Assembly (NCBI GenBank): GCA_022616415.1
Contig: JAKEEU010000262.1
Location: forward strand, 1 to 64,000
Source of the DNA: Candidatus Zhuqueibacterota bacterium
Lineage (GTDB): Bacteria > Zhuqueibacterota > Zhuqueibacteria > Zhuqueibacterales > Zhuqueibacteraceae
Length of the DNA stretch: 64,000 bases
Direction: 5' to 3'
Positions 27,931 through 36,414 of this stretch are shown here, one piece after another (the stretch's first letter is position 1; every line of letters starts with the position of its first letter). A model generated the notes under the pieces. It searched no databases and was not told the DNA's origin. It worked only from the letters and a program-made list of their open reading frames with translations. A program made the translations under genes and the position numbers.

Positions 27931-29091
27931 ATGCAAGCAAAACTTCTCCTTGAAAATATCGGCCAGATTCGAAAAGCCAATGTAACATTTGGCGATCTAA
28001 CCGTGCTCGTCGGTCCGCAAGCCACAGGCAAAAGCATTTTTCTGCAATTTTTAAAACTGCTTGTGGACTCGGGCCATGTGTTGGCCGAACTGAAACGCTA
28101 CGGCCTCGATTGGGACCGAAAAGTGGAGGCTTTCTTTGACATCTATTTTGGCGAAGGCATGCAAATCGCGTGGCGACCGAAAGAGAGCCGGGTGGCGTTT
28201 AACGAAAACGACTTTGATCTGCATGATCTGGTTTCGCGGCAAAGGAAGGACAAAGAAGAGTCGCTGTTCTACATCCCGGCACAACGAGTTTTGACTTTGC
28301 GTGATGGTTGGCCGCGTCCGTTCACCGATTACAACCCCGGCGACCCCTTTGCCGTGCGTGAATTTAGTGAAAAGCTTCGGCTTTTGATGGAACAAGAGTT
28401 CAGGCTGGTGTCGCAACTCTTTCCCCAATCCAAACGCCTCAAGCGCGAGTTCCGTGAAGCTTTGCAGAAGACGGTGTTCACCGGTTTTGGCCTCACCGTA
28501 GACAAATATCACTCTCAAAAGCGGTTGGTACTTGGCGGGCAAAATACAACATTGCCTTACATGGTGTGGTCGGCCGGGCAGCGGGAATTTGTGCCATTGC
28601 TCCTCGGCTTCTATTGGTTATTGCCGCCTGCAAGAGGAAAACGGCGCGCATCTTTGGAATGGGTGGTGATTGAAGAACTGGAGATGGGGTTGCACCCTCT
28701 GGCAATCGAGGTGACACTGCTACTCGTGCTCGATTTGCTGGCACGCGGCTACAAGGTTTGTTTATCAACGCATTCCGCGCATGTGCTGGAGTTTGTCTGG
28801 GCGCTGCGCGTGTTTCAGGAATATCACGTTCAACCAGAAGCTCTTTTGGATCTGTTCAACACCCAGAAATCACCGCAGATGCTCAAGTTATCCAAAGACG
28901 TCTTCGACAAAATCGCGAAGGTTTATTACTTCGAACCGGAAACTGGGCAGACGCGCGACATTTCAAATCTTGATCCGGGTTCCGCAACTGCCTTCGAGGC
29001 CGGGTGGGGTGGCCTAAGTGAATTCAGTGGTCGGGTGGCGGACGTGGTGGCTCGCGCAGTGGCCAATCAACCAGGGAAATCGCCGGCATGA
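27931..29091 (+). CDS. ABC-type AAA ATPase (AAA_15/OLD-like), first gene of a two-gene module
   Basis: 386 residues. Walker A GPQATGKS at 28-35, ABC-like signature SAGQREFVPLL at 214-224, Walker B plus catalytic pair VVIEELEMGLHP (Glu248/Glu249) and switch His281 in STHSAHVLEF. This is the single-chain SMC/RecF-like ATPase found in many anti-phage modules, where it usually works with a small effector. The next gene starts inside this one's last codons (ATGA at 29088-29091), so the two are coupled. No TOPRIM domain is attached, unlike OLD nucleases. Its upstream region is long and AT-rich, suggesting its own promoter. A defence role is inferred. Confidence 0.88.
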   Translation: MQAKLLLENIGQIRKANVTFGDLTVLVGPQATGKSIFLQFLKLLVDSGHVLAELKRYGLDWDRKVEAFFDIYFGEGMQIAWRPKESRVAFNENDFDLHDLVSRQRKDKEESLFYIPAQRVLTLRDGWPRPFTDYNPGDPFAVREFSEKLRLLMEQEFRLVSQLFPQSKRLKREFREALQKTVFTGFGLTVDKYHSQKRLVLGGQNTTLPYMVWSAGQREFVPLLLGFYWLLPPARGKRRASLEWVVIEELEMGLHPLAIEVTLLLVLDLLARGYKVCLSTHSAHVLEFVWALRVFQEYHVQPEALLDLFNTQKSPQMLKLSKDVFDKIAKVYYFEPETGQTRDISNLDPGSATAFEAGWGGLSEFSGRVADVVARAVANQPGKSPA

Positions 29092-29546
29092 ATTTTCGAA
29101 CAGCGGTTCAAGCGACTCCGGCCCTGAAGAAAGCATTCAAAGATGGATTGCAAGCGCTGCGACAAACGGACCGGAGCAGGATCGCGTGCAAAAAGCCGCA
29201 TGACCTTGCTGGGAGCGTGAACGCCGGCGCCATGTTAGAAGAGGCTTTGCCGAATGCACCGCGATGGGATTACGGCGTCGGCGTTCATATCGACAAAAAC
29301 AGCGATCGGGTAATTTGGATCGAGATTCATCCGGCATCTTCTCATCACATCAACGATGTTCTCTCGAAACTGCAGTGGTTGAAAAGCTGGCTCAAAACTA
29401 ATGCACACCGACTCGATGCGCTGCCACGAGAGTTTGTCTGGGTTGCGTCTGGTATGATAGCGATGCAGCCCGGCAGTCCACAAAGGAAAAAGCTGGCTGA
29501 ATGCGGCTTGGTGTTCGCGGGAAGCCGTTTTGTCATTAAGACCTAA
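29088..29546 (+). CDS. Small conserved partner of the ABC-ATPase (possible nuclease-fold effector)
   Basis: A 152-residue protein that I cannot place in a named family. Its core reads WDYGVGVHID (60-69) then RVIWIEIHPASS (74-85) then INDVLSKLQWLKSWL, that is, an acidic strand, a central strand with Glu79 and a following helix. This order is reminiscent of the PD-(D/E)XK nuclease core, but the Lys is replaced by His81, so the match is only suggestive. Translational coupling to the ATPase at 27931-29091 makes an effector or adaptor role likely. It ends 23 nt before the E1 dehydrogenase gene. Confidence 0.65.
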   Translation: MNFRTAVQATPALKKAFKDGLQALRQTDRSRIACKKPHDLAGSVNAGAMLEEALPNAPRWDYGVGVHIDKNSDRVIWIEIHPASSHHINDVLSKLQWLKSWLKTNAHRLDALPREFVWVASGMIAMQPGSPQRKKLAECGLVFAGSRFVIKT

Positions 29547-29569
29547 TTGAAAAGAAAGAAACAATCTCT

Positions 29570-32038
29570 ATGATCCAAAAATCAAAACGCCAAAAACAAA
29601 ATCTCAAACCCACCATGATTGCATTAGCTGAAAAAAACATAAAACTTGCTTCGATAGAATTGAGTGCGGAAGAAATCATCAAGGATTATCGTTTGGCGTA
29701 CCAAAGCCGGCAAGTGAGCCTCATTAGCCGGAAAGAAGTCATGGCCGGCAAGGCGAAGTTCGGCATCTTCGGCGATGGCAAAGAAATTCCTCAGGTCGCC
29801 TTGGCCAAAGCGTTTCGTAAGGGCGATTTCCGCTCGGGATATTATCGCGACCAGACGCTCATCTTTGCTCTCGGCATTCACAGCATGCAAGAATATTTTG
29901 CGCAATTATACGCGCATGCGGATGTCGGCGCCGATCCCGCCTCCGCCGGCCGCGCCATGAATGCGCATTTCGGCTCGCGCAGCTTGCATCCCGACGGCAG
30001 TTGGAAAAACTTGATGGAAATGTACAACACCTCCGCCGACGTTTCTCCCACCGGCTCGCAAATGCCCCGACTCGTCGGACTCGGCTATGCCTCGCGCTTG
30101 TATCGTGAGCTGAAGGAATTGCAACATCTCAAACAATTTTCCGACAACGGCAACGAGATCGCCTTTGGCACCATCGGCAACGCGACCTGCGCCGAGGGCA
30201 TGTTGTGGGAGGCCATCAACGCCATCGGCGTGCTCAAAGCGCCGGTGCTGCTGGCGATTTGGGACGACGAGTATGGCATCTCCGTACCCAATGAGCAGCA
30301 AATGACCAAAGCCAACATGTCGGAATTGCTAAAGGGCTTTCAGCGGAAGCGTGGCACTCGCGACGGTTTCGATCTTTACACCGTCAAAGGCTGGGATTAT
30401 CCGGCGTTGGTCGAGACGTTCGTGAAAGCTGCCGCCGTTGTCCGCAAAGAGCACGTTCCCGCCATCGTTCACGTCATCGAAGTCACCCAACCGCAAGGGC
30501 ATTCCACCTCCGGCAGTCACGAGCGTTACAAGTCGAAAGAGCGACTGCGATGGGAAGAAGAATTTGACGGTATCAAAAAAATGCGCGAGTGGATGATTTC
30601 GGAAGGCATTGCGAGCGCCGAACAGCTCGATCAATTTGAACAGGAAGATCAAAAGCTCGTTGCCGGCAACCGTGACCAAGCCTGGAAAGCCTATCTTTCG
30701 CCGATCTTAATGGAACGCCAGGAAGTCACCAACATGATCGACGAGATGGCGCAAAGCTCGGCGCACCAGGCGGAGTTGCACCACACCAAGGCCGCGTTGC
30801 TCGCCATTCCAAATCCGCTGCGCCGCGACATTATGGTCGCTGTTCGCGAAGCGCTCGTCACCACGCGGGAAGAAAACAGCGCCGCCCGGCAAAATTTGAT
30901 CAAGTGGAAGAAAAGATATAATGATGCTATTCAAGACCGCTACAGCTCACATCTTTATAATCAAGCAGCGGACTCGGCGCGGAACGTTCAAGAGATCAAG
31001 CCGGTTTATTCCGAAAAATCCCCCACGGTCAACGGGTTTGAAGTTTTGAACGCCTGTTTCGATGCGGCGCTGGGCCGCGATCCGCGCGTCATCGCGTTCG
31101 GCGAAGACGTCGGCAAGCTCGGCGACGTCAATCAAGGCTTCAAGGGCTTGCAAGAAAAATACGGCGAGCTGCGCGTCTCCGACACCGGCATTCGCGAATG
31201 TACGATCATCGGCCAGGCCATCGGCATGGCGATGCGCGGCCTGCGGCCGATTGCCGAGATTCAGTATTTGGATTATATTTTGTACGCCCTGCAAATCCTG
31301 TCCGACGATCTCGCCACCGTGCAATGGCGCACCCAAGGCGGCCAAAAAGCGCCGGTCATCGTGCGCACGCGCGGCCACCGCCTCGAAGGTATTTGGCACG
31401 CCGGCTCGTTGATGGCGGGCCTCATTCATCTCTTGCGCGGCGTACACGTGCTCGTGCCGCGCAACATGACGCAAGCCGCCGGTTTCTACAACACCTTGCT
31501 GCGCGCCGAAGACCCGGCCATCGTCGTCGAAGCCTTGAACGGCTATCGCTTGAAAGAAAGAGTGCCCGATAACATCGGCGAATTTACCGTTCCATTGGGC
31601 GTTCCAGAAATCATTCGCGCCGGAAACGACGTGACGATTGTCACCTACGGCGCCTGCTGCCGCCTCGTTATGGAAGCCGCCGCGCTTTTGAGCAAGACGG
31701 GCATCGACGTCGAAGTGATCGACGTGCAATCGCTGCTGCCCTTTGATCTTCGCGGCGTGATCGGAGAGTCACTCAAGAAGACCAACCGCTTCGTCTTTGT
31801 CGACGAAGACGTGCCCGGCGGCACGACGGCTTACATGATGCAAGAAGTGTTGGAGAAGCAGGGCGGCTACCGCTGGCTGGATTCCGAGCCGCGCACGCTG
31901 CCGGGAAAACCACATCGCCCGGCCTACGGTTCCGATGGTGATTATTGGTCAAAACCCAACGTCGAAACGATTTTTGAAACGGTGTACGAGCTGATGCACG
32001 AAGCGGCGCCGGGGAAGTATCCGCTGTTTTACAAATAA
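29570..32038 (+). CDS. 2-oxoacid dehydrogenase E1, fused alpha and beta subunits
   Basis: 822 residues. The N-terminal half (to about 440) is the E1-alpha ThDP domain, with the GTIGNATCAEG..EAIN cofactor segment. The C-terminal half from about 470 is E1-beta (GFEVLNACFDAALGRDPRV; EDVGKLGDVNQGF; the transketolase C-terminal domain ending with PLFYK). In many bacteria the two are separate pdhA/pdhB or bkdA genes; the fused form is common in Bacteroidetes-type organisms. It decarboxylates pyruvate or branched-chain 2-oxoacids and loads the lipoyl E2. E2 and E3 are not adjacent. Translation may start at 29570 or at a second Met 15 codons on (29615). Substrate specificity is not certain. Confidence 0.93.
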   Translation: MIQKSKRQKQNLKPTMIALAEKNIKLASIELSAEEIIKDYRLAYQSRQVSLISRKEVMAGKAKFGIFGDGKEIPQVALAKAFRKGDFRSGYYRDQTLIFALGIHSMQEYFAQLYAHADVGADPASAGRAMNAHFGSRSLHPDGSWKNLMEMYNTSADVSPTGSQMPRLVGLGYASRLYRELKELQHLKQFSDNGNEIAFGTIGNATCAEGMLWEAINAIGVLKAPVLLAIWDDEYGISVPNEQQMTKANMSELLKGFQRKRGTRDGFDLYTVKGWDYPALVETFVKAAAVVRKEHVPAIVHVIEVTQPQGHSTSGSHERYKSKERLRWEEEFDGIKKMREWMISEGIASAEQLDQFEQEDQKLVAGNRDQAWKAYLSPILMERQEVTNMIDEMAQSSAHQAELHHTKAALLAIPNPLRRDIMVAVREALVTTREENSAARQNLIKWKKRYNDAIQDRYSSHLYNQAADSARNVQEIKPVYSEKSPTVNGFEVLNACFDAALGRDPRVIAFGEDVGKLGDVNQGFKGLQEKYGELRVSDTGIRECTIIGQAIGMAMRGLRPIAEIQYLDYILYALQILSDDLATVQWRTQGGQKAPVIVRTRGHRLEGIWHAGSLMAGLIHLLRGVHVLVPRNMTQAAGFYNTLLRAEDPAIVVEALNGYRLKERVPDNIGEFTVPLGVPEIIRAGNDVTIVTYGACCRLVMEAAALLSKTGIDVEVIDVQSLLPFDLRGVIGESLKKTNRFVFVDEDVPGGTTAYMMQEVLEKQGGYRWLDSEPRTLPGKPHRPAYGSDGDYWSKPNVETIFETVYELMHEAAPGKYPLFYK

Positions 32039-32137
32039 GGCTTGCATGGCGCAAAAAATTTCCTATATATATTTCACATTGGGTATTATGAATATGTTGG
32101 TTCTCTAAAAATACTCACTTGAACGGCGGAGGAGTCC

Positions 32138-34165
32138 ATGCCCTACGACCATGCCATTGGCAAGCTGAGGCGTTTCGGTTTGGTTGCATGTTTTTGCGCC
32201 GGCGCTTTTGCGCAACCGGTTATTTTTCAACAACCGCTCAGCCCGCGCATTGCCAATTATGATATCGACGTCAAGCTCGACGCCGAAAAAAAAATGCTGC
32301 ACGGGAACGAAACATTGAAGTGGTTCAACAAATCCGGCGGCACGATCACCGAGCTGCAATTTCATCTGTATCTCAACGCCTTCCGAAATCACAAGTCCAC
32401 TTTCATGAAAGAATCCGGCGGCGTCAGTCGTGGCAACAAGATCGACAAAGACGGCTGGGGATTCATCGAGGCCAACAAGATCGCGCTCGCCTCCGGCGAG
32501 GACTTGACCGGCAGCATGGAGTTTATCCAACCCGACGACGGCAATCCCGATGACAAGACGGTCTTTCGACTGCCGCTACCGCAACCGCTCAAGCCCAATG
32601 ATTCGATCATCGTTCATATTGATTTCACCGGCAAGCTGCCGCAGCCGCCGTTTGCGCGCACCGGCGCCAAGAAAGAATATTTTTTCGTTGGCCAGTGGTT
32701 TCCCAAAATCGGCGTCTATATTGACGGCAAATGGAACTGCCACCAATTCCACGCCAATTCCGAATTTTTTGCCGACTACGGCGTGTATAACGTTCGCATG
32801 ACCGTGCCGGAAAAGAACATTCTCGGCGCCACCGGCCTGCAAGTCGAAGTGAAAAATAACGGCGATGGCACCGCGACGCATTTTTATCACGCCGAAGACG
32901 TGCACGATTTCGCCTGGACGACCAGCCCCGAATTTGTCGAGTTCAAGGATAAAACGCAGGATGTGGATATTCGCGTGCTCATGCAGCCGGACCACGCTTA
33001 TCAAGGCCCGCGCCACGTCGAGGCGGCCAAAGCCGCGGTGGAGTATTTTCAAAATTGGTACGGTGACTATCCGTTTCCAAATCTCACTGTCGTCGATCCG
33101 CGCCGCGGCGCCGGCGGTTCCGGCGGCATGGAGTATCCGACGCTCATCACCGCCGGCACGGCTTATGGCTTGCCCGAAGGTATACGGGGCGTGGAGTTGG
33201 TCATCATCCATGAATTTGGTCACAACTTCTGGTATCACCTTCTCGCCTCGAATGAATTTGAAGAAAGCTGGATGGATGAAGGCATCAACACGTACACCGA
33301 AATTCAAATCGTTAACGACAAATATGGCCCTGTCGGCGACATGATCAATTGGCTCGGCATCAAAATCAATGGTTTGCAACTTCATCGCGGCCAGTACATT
33401 TTCTACTCCGATCTCGATCCGATCTTGCGCAACGCTTGGGGTTTCTATTCCGGCACCAGCTACGGCGTGAACTCTTACGCCAAGCCGGGTGTGGTGCTGA
33501 CCACGCTGCAAAACTATCTCGGCAAAGAGAAGGTGCAGCAAGTCATGCGCACTTACGTCGAGCGCTGGCGCTTCAAGCACCCCAAGTCGCGGGATTTTTT
33601 CAACGTGGTCGATGAAGTGGCCGGCGAAGATTTGGCTTGGTTTTTTGATCAGGCGTTCTTTTCAAATGCGGTTCTCGATTACAGCGTCGACCGCGTTTTC
33701 ACCCGTGAAATCAAAAAGGCTGAAGGGTATGATTTCACCCTATCCGTCGCCAAGCCGGACTCGGGCATGACCAATGGCAAAAGCCAATCTAATGATTCTG
33801 TCGATGCCAACGCCAAGTCCAAAATGTACGAAAGCGGTGTGAATGTGCGCCGGCTCGGCACGTTTAAATTTCCGGTAGAAATGGTGGCGACATTTGACAA
33901 CGGCGAGAAAGTGCGCGAGAAATGGGACGGCCAGGAGTTGTGGAAAAAATTTACTTATCTCAAGCCGTCAAAACTGGTTTCAGCCACTGTCGATCCGGAT
34001 TTCAAAATTCCGCTCGACCTCAATTACACCAACAACAGCAAAGCGGTTAAAGGCTCGAGCCTCGGCGTCAACAAGCTGTCGGTGCGCTGGCTGTTTTGGC
34101 TGCAATTTCTGCTCGACCAGCCGGAGTTTATGAATTTGTTATCGGCAGTCAACAGCATATTCTGA
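32138..34165 (+). CDS. M1-family zinc metallopeptidase, exported
   Basis: 675 residues. A signal peptide (LVACFCAGAFAQ) precedes an N-terminal beta-domain and the gluzincin catalytic domain. The zinc motif HEFGHNFWYH lies near residue 358 and the third ligand is in the downstream WMDEGIN. A GGMEYPTLI segment takes the place of the GAMEN substrate loop of aminopeptidase N. It is likely a periplasmic or surface aminopeptidase acting on peptides. A clear ribosome site (GGCGGAGGAG) precedes the ATG. The following membrane-protein gene starts 42 nt downstream. Charged, low-complexity residues near 555-570 may be a domain linker. Confidence 0.93.
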   Translation: MPYDHAIGKLRRFGLVACFCAGAFAQPVIFQQPLSPRIANYDIDVKLDAEKKMLHGNETLKWFNKSGGTITELQFHLYLNAFRNHKSTFMKESGGVSRGNKIDKDGWGFIEANKIALASGEDLTGSMEFIQPDDGNPDDKTVFRLPLPQPLKPNDSIIVHIDFTGKLPQPPFARTGAKKEYFFVGQWFPKIGVYIDGKWNCHQFHANSEFFADYGVYNVRMTVPEKNILGATGLQVEVKNNGDGTATHFYHAEDVHDFAWTTSPEFVEFKDKTQDVDIRVLMQPDHAYQGPRHVEAAKAAVEYFQNWYGDYPFPNLTVVDPRRGAGGSGGMEYPTLITAGTAYGLPEGIRGVELVIIHEFGHNFWYHLLASNEFEESWMDEGINTYTEIQIVNDKYGPVGDMINWLGIKINGLQLHRGQYIFYSDLDPILRNAWGFYSGTSYGVNSYAKPGVVLTTLQNYLGKEKVQQVMRTYVERWRFKHPKSRDFFNVVDEVAGEDLAWFFDQAFFSNAVLDYSVDRVFTREIKKAEGYDFTLSVAKPDSGMTNGKSQSNDSVDANAKSKMYESGVNVRRLGTFKFPVEMVATFDNGEKVREKWDGQELWKKFTYLKPSKLVSATVDPDFKIPLDLNYTNNSKAVKGSSLGVNKLSVRWLFWLQFLLDQPEFMNLLSAVNSIF

Positions 34166-34207
34166 CGAAAGTCCGAGTTTACAGCGTTTTTCAAAGGAAA
34201 AAGAACC

Positions 34208-35128
34208 ATGATTTTGAATAGTCTGAAAACCGGCTTCGCTCAAGTGCGGGCGAACAAACGCCTGGTGGTCGTGTTTTATTTGGCGAATCTCTTTTTCGGA
34301 TTATTGCTCATGCTGCCGCTGCGCGCGATCGTGAAAGATTTTATCGGCAACAGCCAGATGGGCGCCAAACTCGGCGGGCCATTGGACATGGATTTTCTGT
34401 TTGAGTTTTTTAAGCACAGCAGTGAAGCGGTTCCAGCGTTTATGGGATTAGTCCTTATCGTGCCCGCGGCCAATTGGCTTTTCACGCTGTTTTTGTCCGG
34501 CGGCGCGCTCGCCACCTATGCCGGTAACGAAAAATACAATGCCGCTTTCTTTTGGGGCAACTCGGCAAAATATTTTGGAAGCTTCGTCAGATTAACCTTG
34601 TGGAGCTTGCCGGTTTTCGCAGTTTTGTTCTGTTTGCAATTTCTCGAAACCGGCGTGCAGCGCTTGATCTTTGGCAGCGATCCCTATCAAAACATCACCT
34701 ACTGGGGAGGCTGGATAAAGGTCGGACTGCGGCAACTTGGCATTCTTTTGTTCGTTATGGTGCTCGATTATGCCCGCATTCACGCCGTGCTGAACGATGA
34801 ACGGAAGATGCGCACTTCGTTGCTGCAAGGTTTGAAATTCGTTTTCGGAAATTTTTTATACACCTTCGGCTTGGCGCTCTTGCTGCTGATCGTTGGCGCG
34901 ACGGCTTTGGTGATTTACAATCCCATTGCCAACAGCCTCGCCGCGCCGAATGCGCTGATCGTCATTATGCTTTTTGTATGGCAGCAAGCTTATATGATTT
35001 TCCGCACATTGCTGCGGCTGACGACTTATGCGAGCGAGTTGCATTTGTACCGCCAGCGTGCGGCGGAACCGGCAGAAATTACCACGACAGGGGAACAACC
35101 GATGGAAGGGTTGGCGCCGGCCGTATAA
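34208..35128 (+). CDS. Polytopic membrane protein of unknown function
   Basis: 306 residues with about six hydrophobic segments (VVFYLANLFFGLLLMLPL; AFMGLVLIVPAANWLFTLFL; LWSLPVFAVLFCLQFL; LGILLFVMVLDYA; LYTFGLALLLLIVGATALVIY; LIVIMLFVWQQAYMIF) and no clear catalytic motif. A short Pro/Glu-rich tail ends the chain. It probably shares a transcript with the M1 peptidase upstream. I do not recognise a family with certainty; membrane proteins next to M1 peptidases are sometimes assembly or transport helpers, but that is conjecture. Confidence 0.75.
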   Translation: MILNSLKTGFAQVRANKRLVVVFYLANLFFGLLLMLPLRAIVKDFIGNSQMGAKLGGPLDMDFLFEFFKHSSEAVPAFMGLVLIVPAANWLFTLFLSGGALATYAGNEKYNAAFFWGNSAKYFGSFVRLTLWSLPVFAVLFCLQFLETGVQRLIFGSDPYQNITYWGGWIKVGLRQLGILLFVMVLDYARIHAVLNDERKMRTSLLQGLKFVFGNFLYTFGLALLLLIVGATALVIYNPIANSLAAPNALIVIMLFVWQQAYMIFRTLLRLTTYASELHLYRQRAAEPAEITTTGEQPMEGLAPAV

Positions 35129-35217
35129 GAGAACTTCTTGCTTTGTTCCTTTATATTGAGTAAATTTGAATGAGCATTAAATTATTTGATTATACAATCA
35201 ATTGGAGAATAATAGTT

Positions 35218-35460
35218 ATGAGCGCGATGAGAGCTTACGAAGAAATAGTAGACTTCATTGCCGCCGGGACTACCCCAGATGGTGTTATTGCTTATCAGCC
35301 CTCGAAAGCAGCAAAAATGCGCGTTGCCGATCTGATCTATCAGGAGAAAACTGTTGGTCTTTCCCCCGAAGAAAAATCAGAATTGGACTACTATATGCAC
35401 TTGGAACACATCATAAGGCTGGCAAAAGCGCGCGCGCATAAATTTGTTGCTCATGAGTAG
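35218..35460 (+). CDS. Small helical companion of the HNH gene
   Basis: An 80-residue protein. The ATG at 35218 has a GGAGA ribosome site; an earlier in-frame ATG at 35170 lacks one. Sequence features include YEEIVDFIAAGTTPDGVIAY and LSPEEKSELDYYMHLEHIIRLAK, all predicted helical. It overlaps the start of the HNH nuclease gene by a few bases (ATG at 35453, stop at 35458-35460). It belongs to a small family I have seen beside HNH genes. Its role as antitoxin or partner of the nuclease is inferred from coupling. Confidence 0.68.
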   Translation: MSAMRAYEEIVDFIAAGTTPDGVIAYQPSKAAKMRVADLIYQEKTVGLSPEEKSELDYYMHLEHIIRLAKARAHKFVAHE

Positions 35461-35893
35461 CTATATCAGCGAAGAGCTTCGCAGCTTGGTTGCCATTCGT
35501 GCAACGCATCTCTGTGAGTATTGTTTAGTTCATGAAGAGAACACAACGTATGGCTGCCAAGTTGATCACATCATAAGCTTGAAACACGGCGGCACGACGG
35601 TGTTAGAAAACTTGGCTTATGCGTGCGTATTCTGCAATCGCCACAAAGGCAGCGATATTGGATCAATTTTGTGGTCGACACAGGAATTTATTCGATTTTT
35701 CAATCCGCTAACGGACAAGTGGGCAGATCATTTCAAATTGGATGGGGCCATCATTAGACCTCTAACCGAAATAGGAAAGGCAACAGCGCAGATTTTAGGT
35801 TTCAACAATATCGATCGTATTTTGGAGCTACAAACATTGATTGCAGTTGGAAGATATCCAACCATCTCAGCAAAAGTCCGAATGAAAAAATAA
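35453..35893 (+). CDS. HNH endonuclease
   Basis: 146 residues from ATG 35453, which overlaps the stop of the upstream gene. The beta-beta-alpha-metal HNH fold is clear: CEYC (Cys21/24), the VDHIISLKHGG catalytic His39, Asn53 (LENLAYAC) and the second zinc pair with CNRHKG (Cys58, Cys61, His64). Such stand-alone HNH proteins cut or nick DNA and are often part of restriction or toxin modules. The adjacent 80-residue gene is the likely partner. The C-terminal half is predicted helical and has no further motif. Confidence 0.88.
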   Translation: MSSYISEELRSLVAIRATHLCEYCLVHEENTTYGCQVDHIISLKHGGTTVLENLAYACVFCNRHKGSDIGSILWSTQEFIRFFNPLTDKWADHFKLDGAIIRPLTEIGKATAQILGFNNIDRILELQTLIAVGRYPTISAKVRMKK

Positions 35894-35905
35894 GGCAGTT
35901 GCACT

Positions 35906-36379
35906 TTGAGCCAAATCCAGTTCGTCGCCGTGCTCGACAACATTCGCAGCCTGCACAACGTCGGCTCGATTTTCCGCACGGCGGACGCGGCCGGCGCCGG
36001 CAAGCTGTATCTCTGCGGGATGACCGGCACGCCACCGCGCCAGGAGATTCGCAAAGCCGCGCTCGGCGCTGAAGAAACCGTGGCGTGGGAATATTTTCAC
36101 CAGACGAGCGACGCTGTGGCCAAACTAAAGAGTGAAGGCTATTATTTAATCGCGCTGGAGAACGCGCCGAACAGCGTGGATTACCGCCGCGCCGCGTATC
36201 AATTTCCGCTCGCGCTGATTATCGGGCACGAGTACAACGGCATTTCCCCCGATATTCTCGCGCGCTGCGACGCTGTTATTTCGCTGCCGATGCGCGGCGT
36301 GAAAATCTCGCTCAATGTGGCGGTGGCGTTCGGTGTCGCGGCGTATGAGATTGCCAATCGATTGGAAGCCAGGCGCTGA
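35906..36379 (+). CDS. SpoU/TrmH-family RNA 2'-O-methyltransferase
   Basis: 157 residues. All three SPOUT motifs appear: motif 1 NIRSLHNVGSIFRTADAAG, motif 2 LALIIGHEYNGIS and motif 3 LPMRGVKISLNVAVAFGVAAYE, which form the trefoil-knot SAM site. Length and lack of an N-terminal extension fit the minimal TrmL/SpoU class that methylates tRNA ribose or rRNA. The start is TTG at 35906, the only initiation codon near the conserved N-terminus. It is not clearly coupled to the HNH gene 12 nt upstream. The exact RNA target is unknown. Confidence 0.9.
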   Translation: MSQIQFVAVLDNIRSLHNVGSIFRTADAAGAGKLYLCGMTGTPPRQEIRKAALGAEETVAWEYFHQTSDAVAKLKSEGYYLIALENAPNSVDYRRAAYQFPLALIIGHEYNGISPDILARCDAVISLPMRGVKISLNVAVAFGVAAYEIANRLEARR

Positions 36380-36414
36380 GTTTTTGATTATATTCAGGCT
36401 GAGGAGGGACGCAA

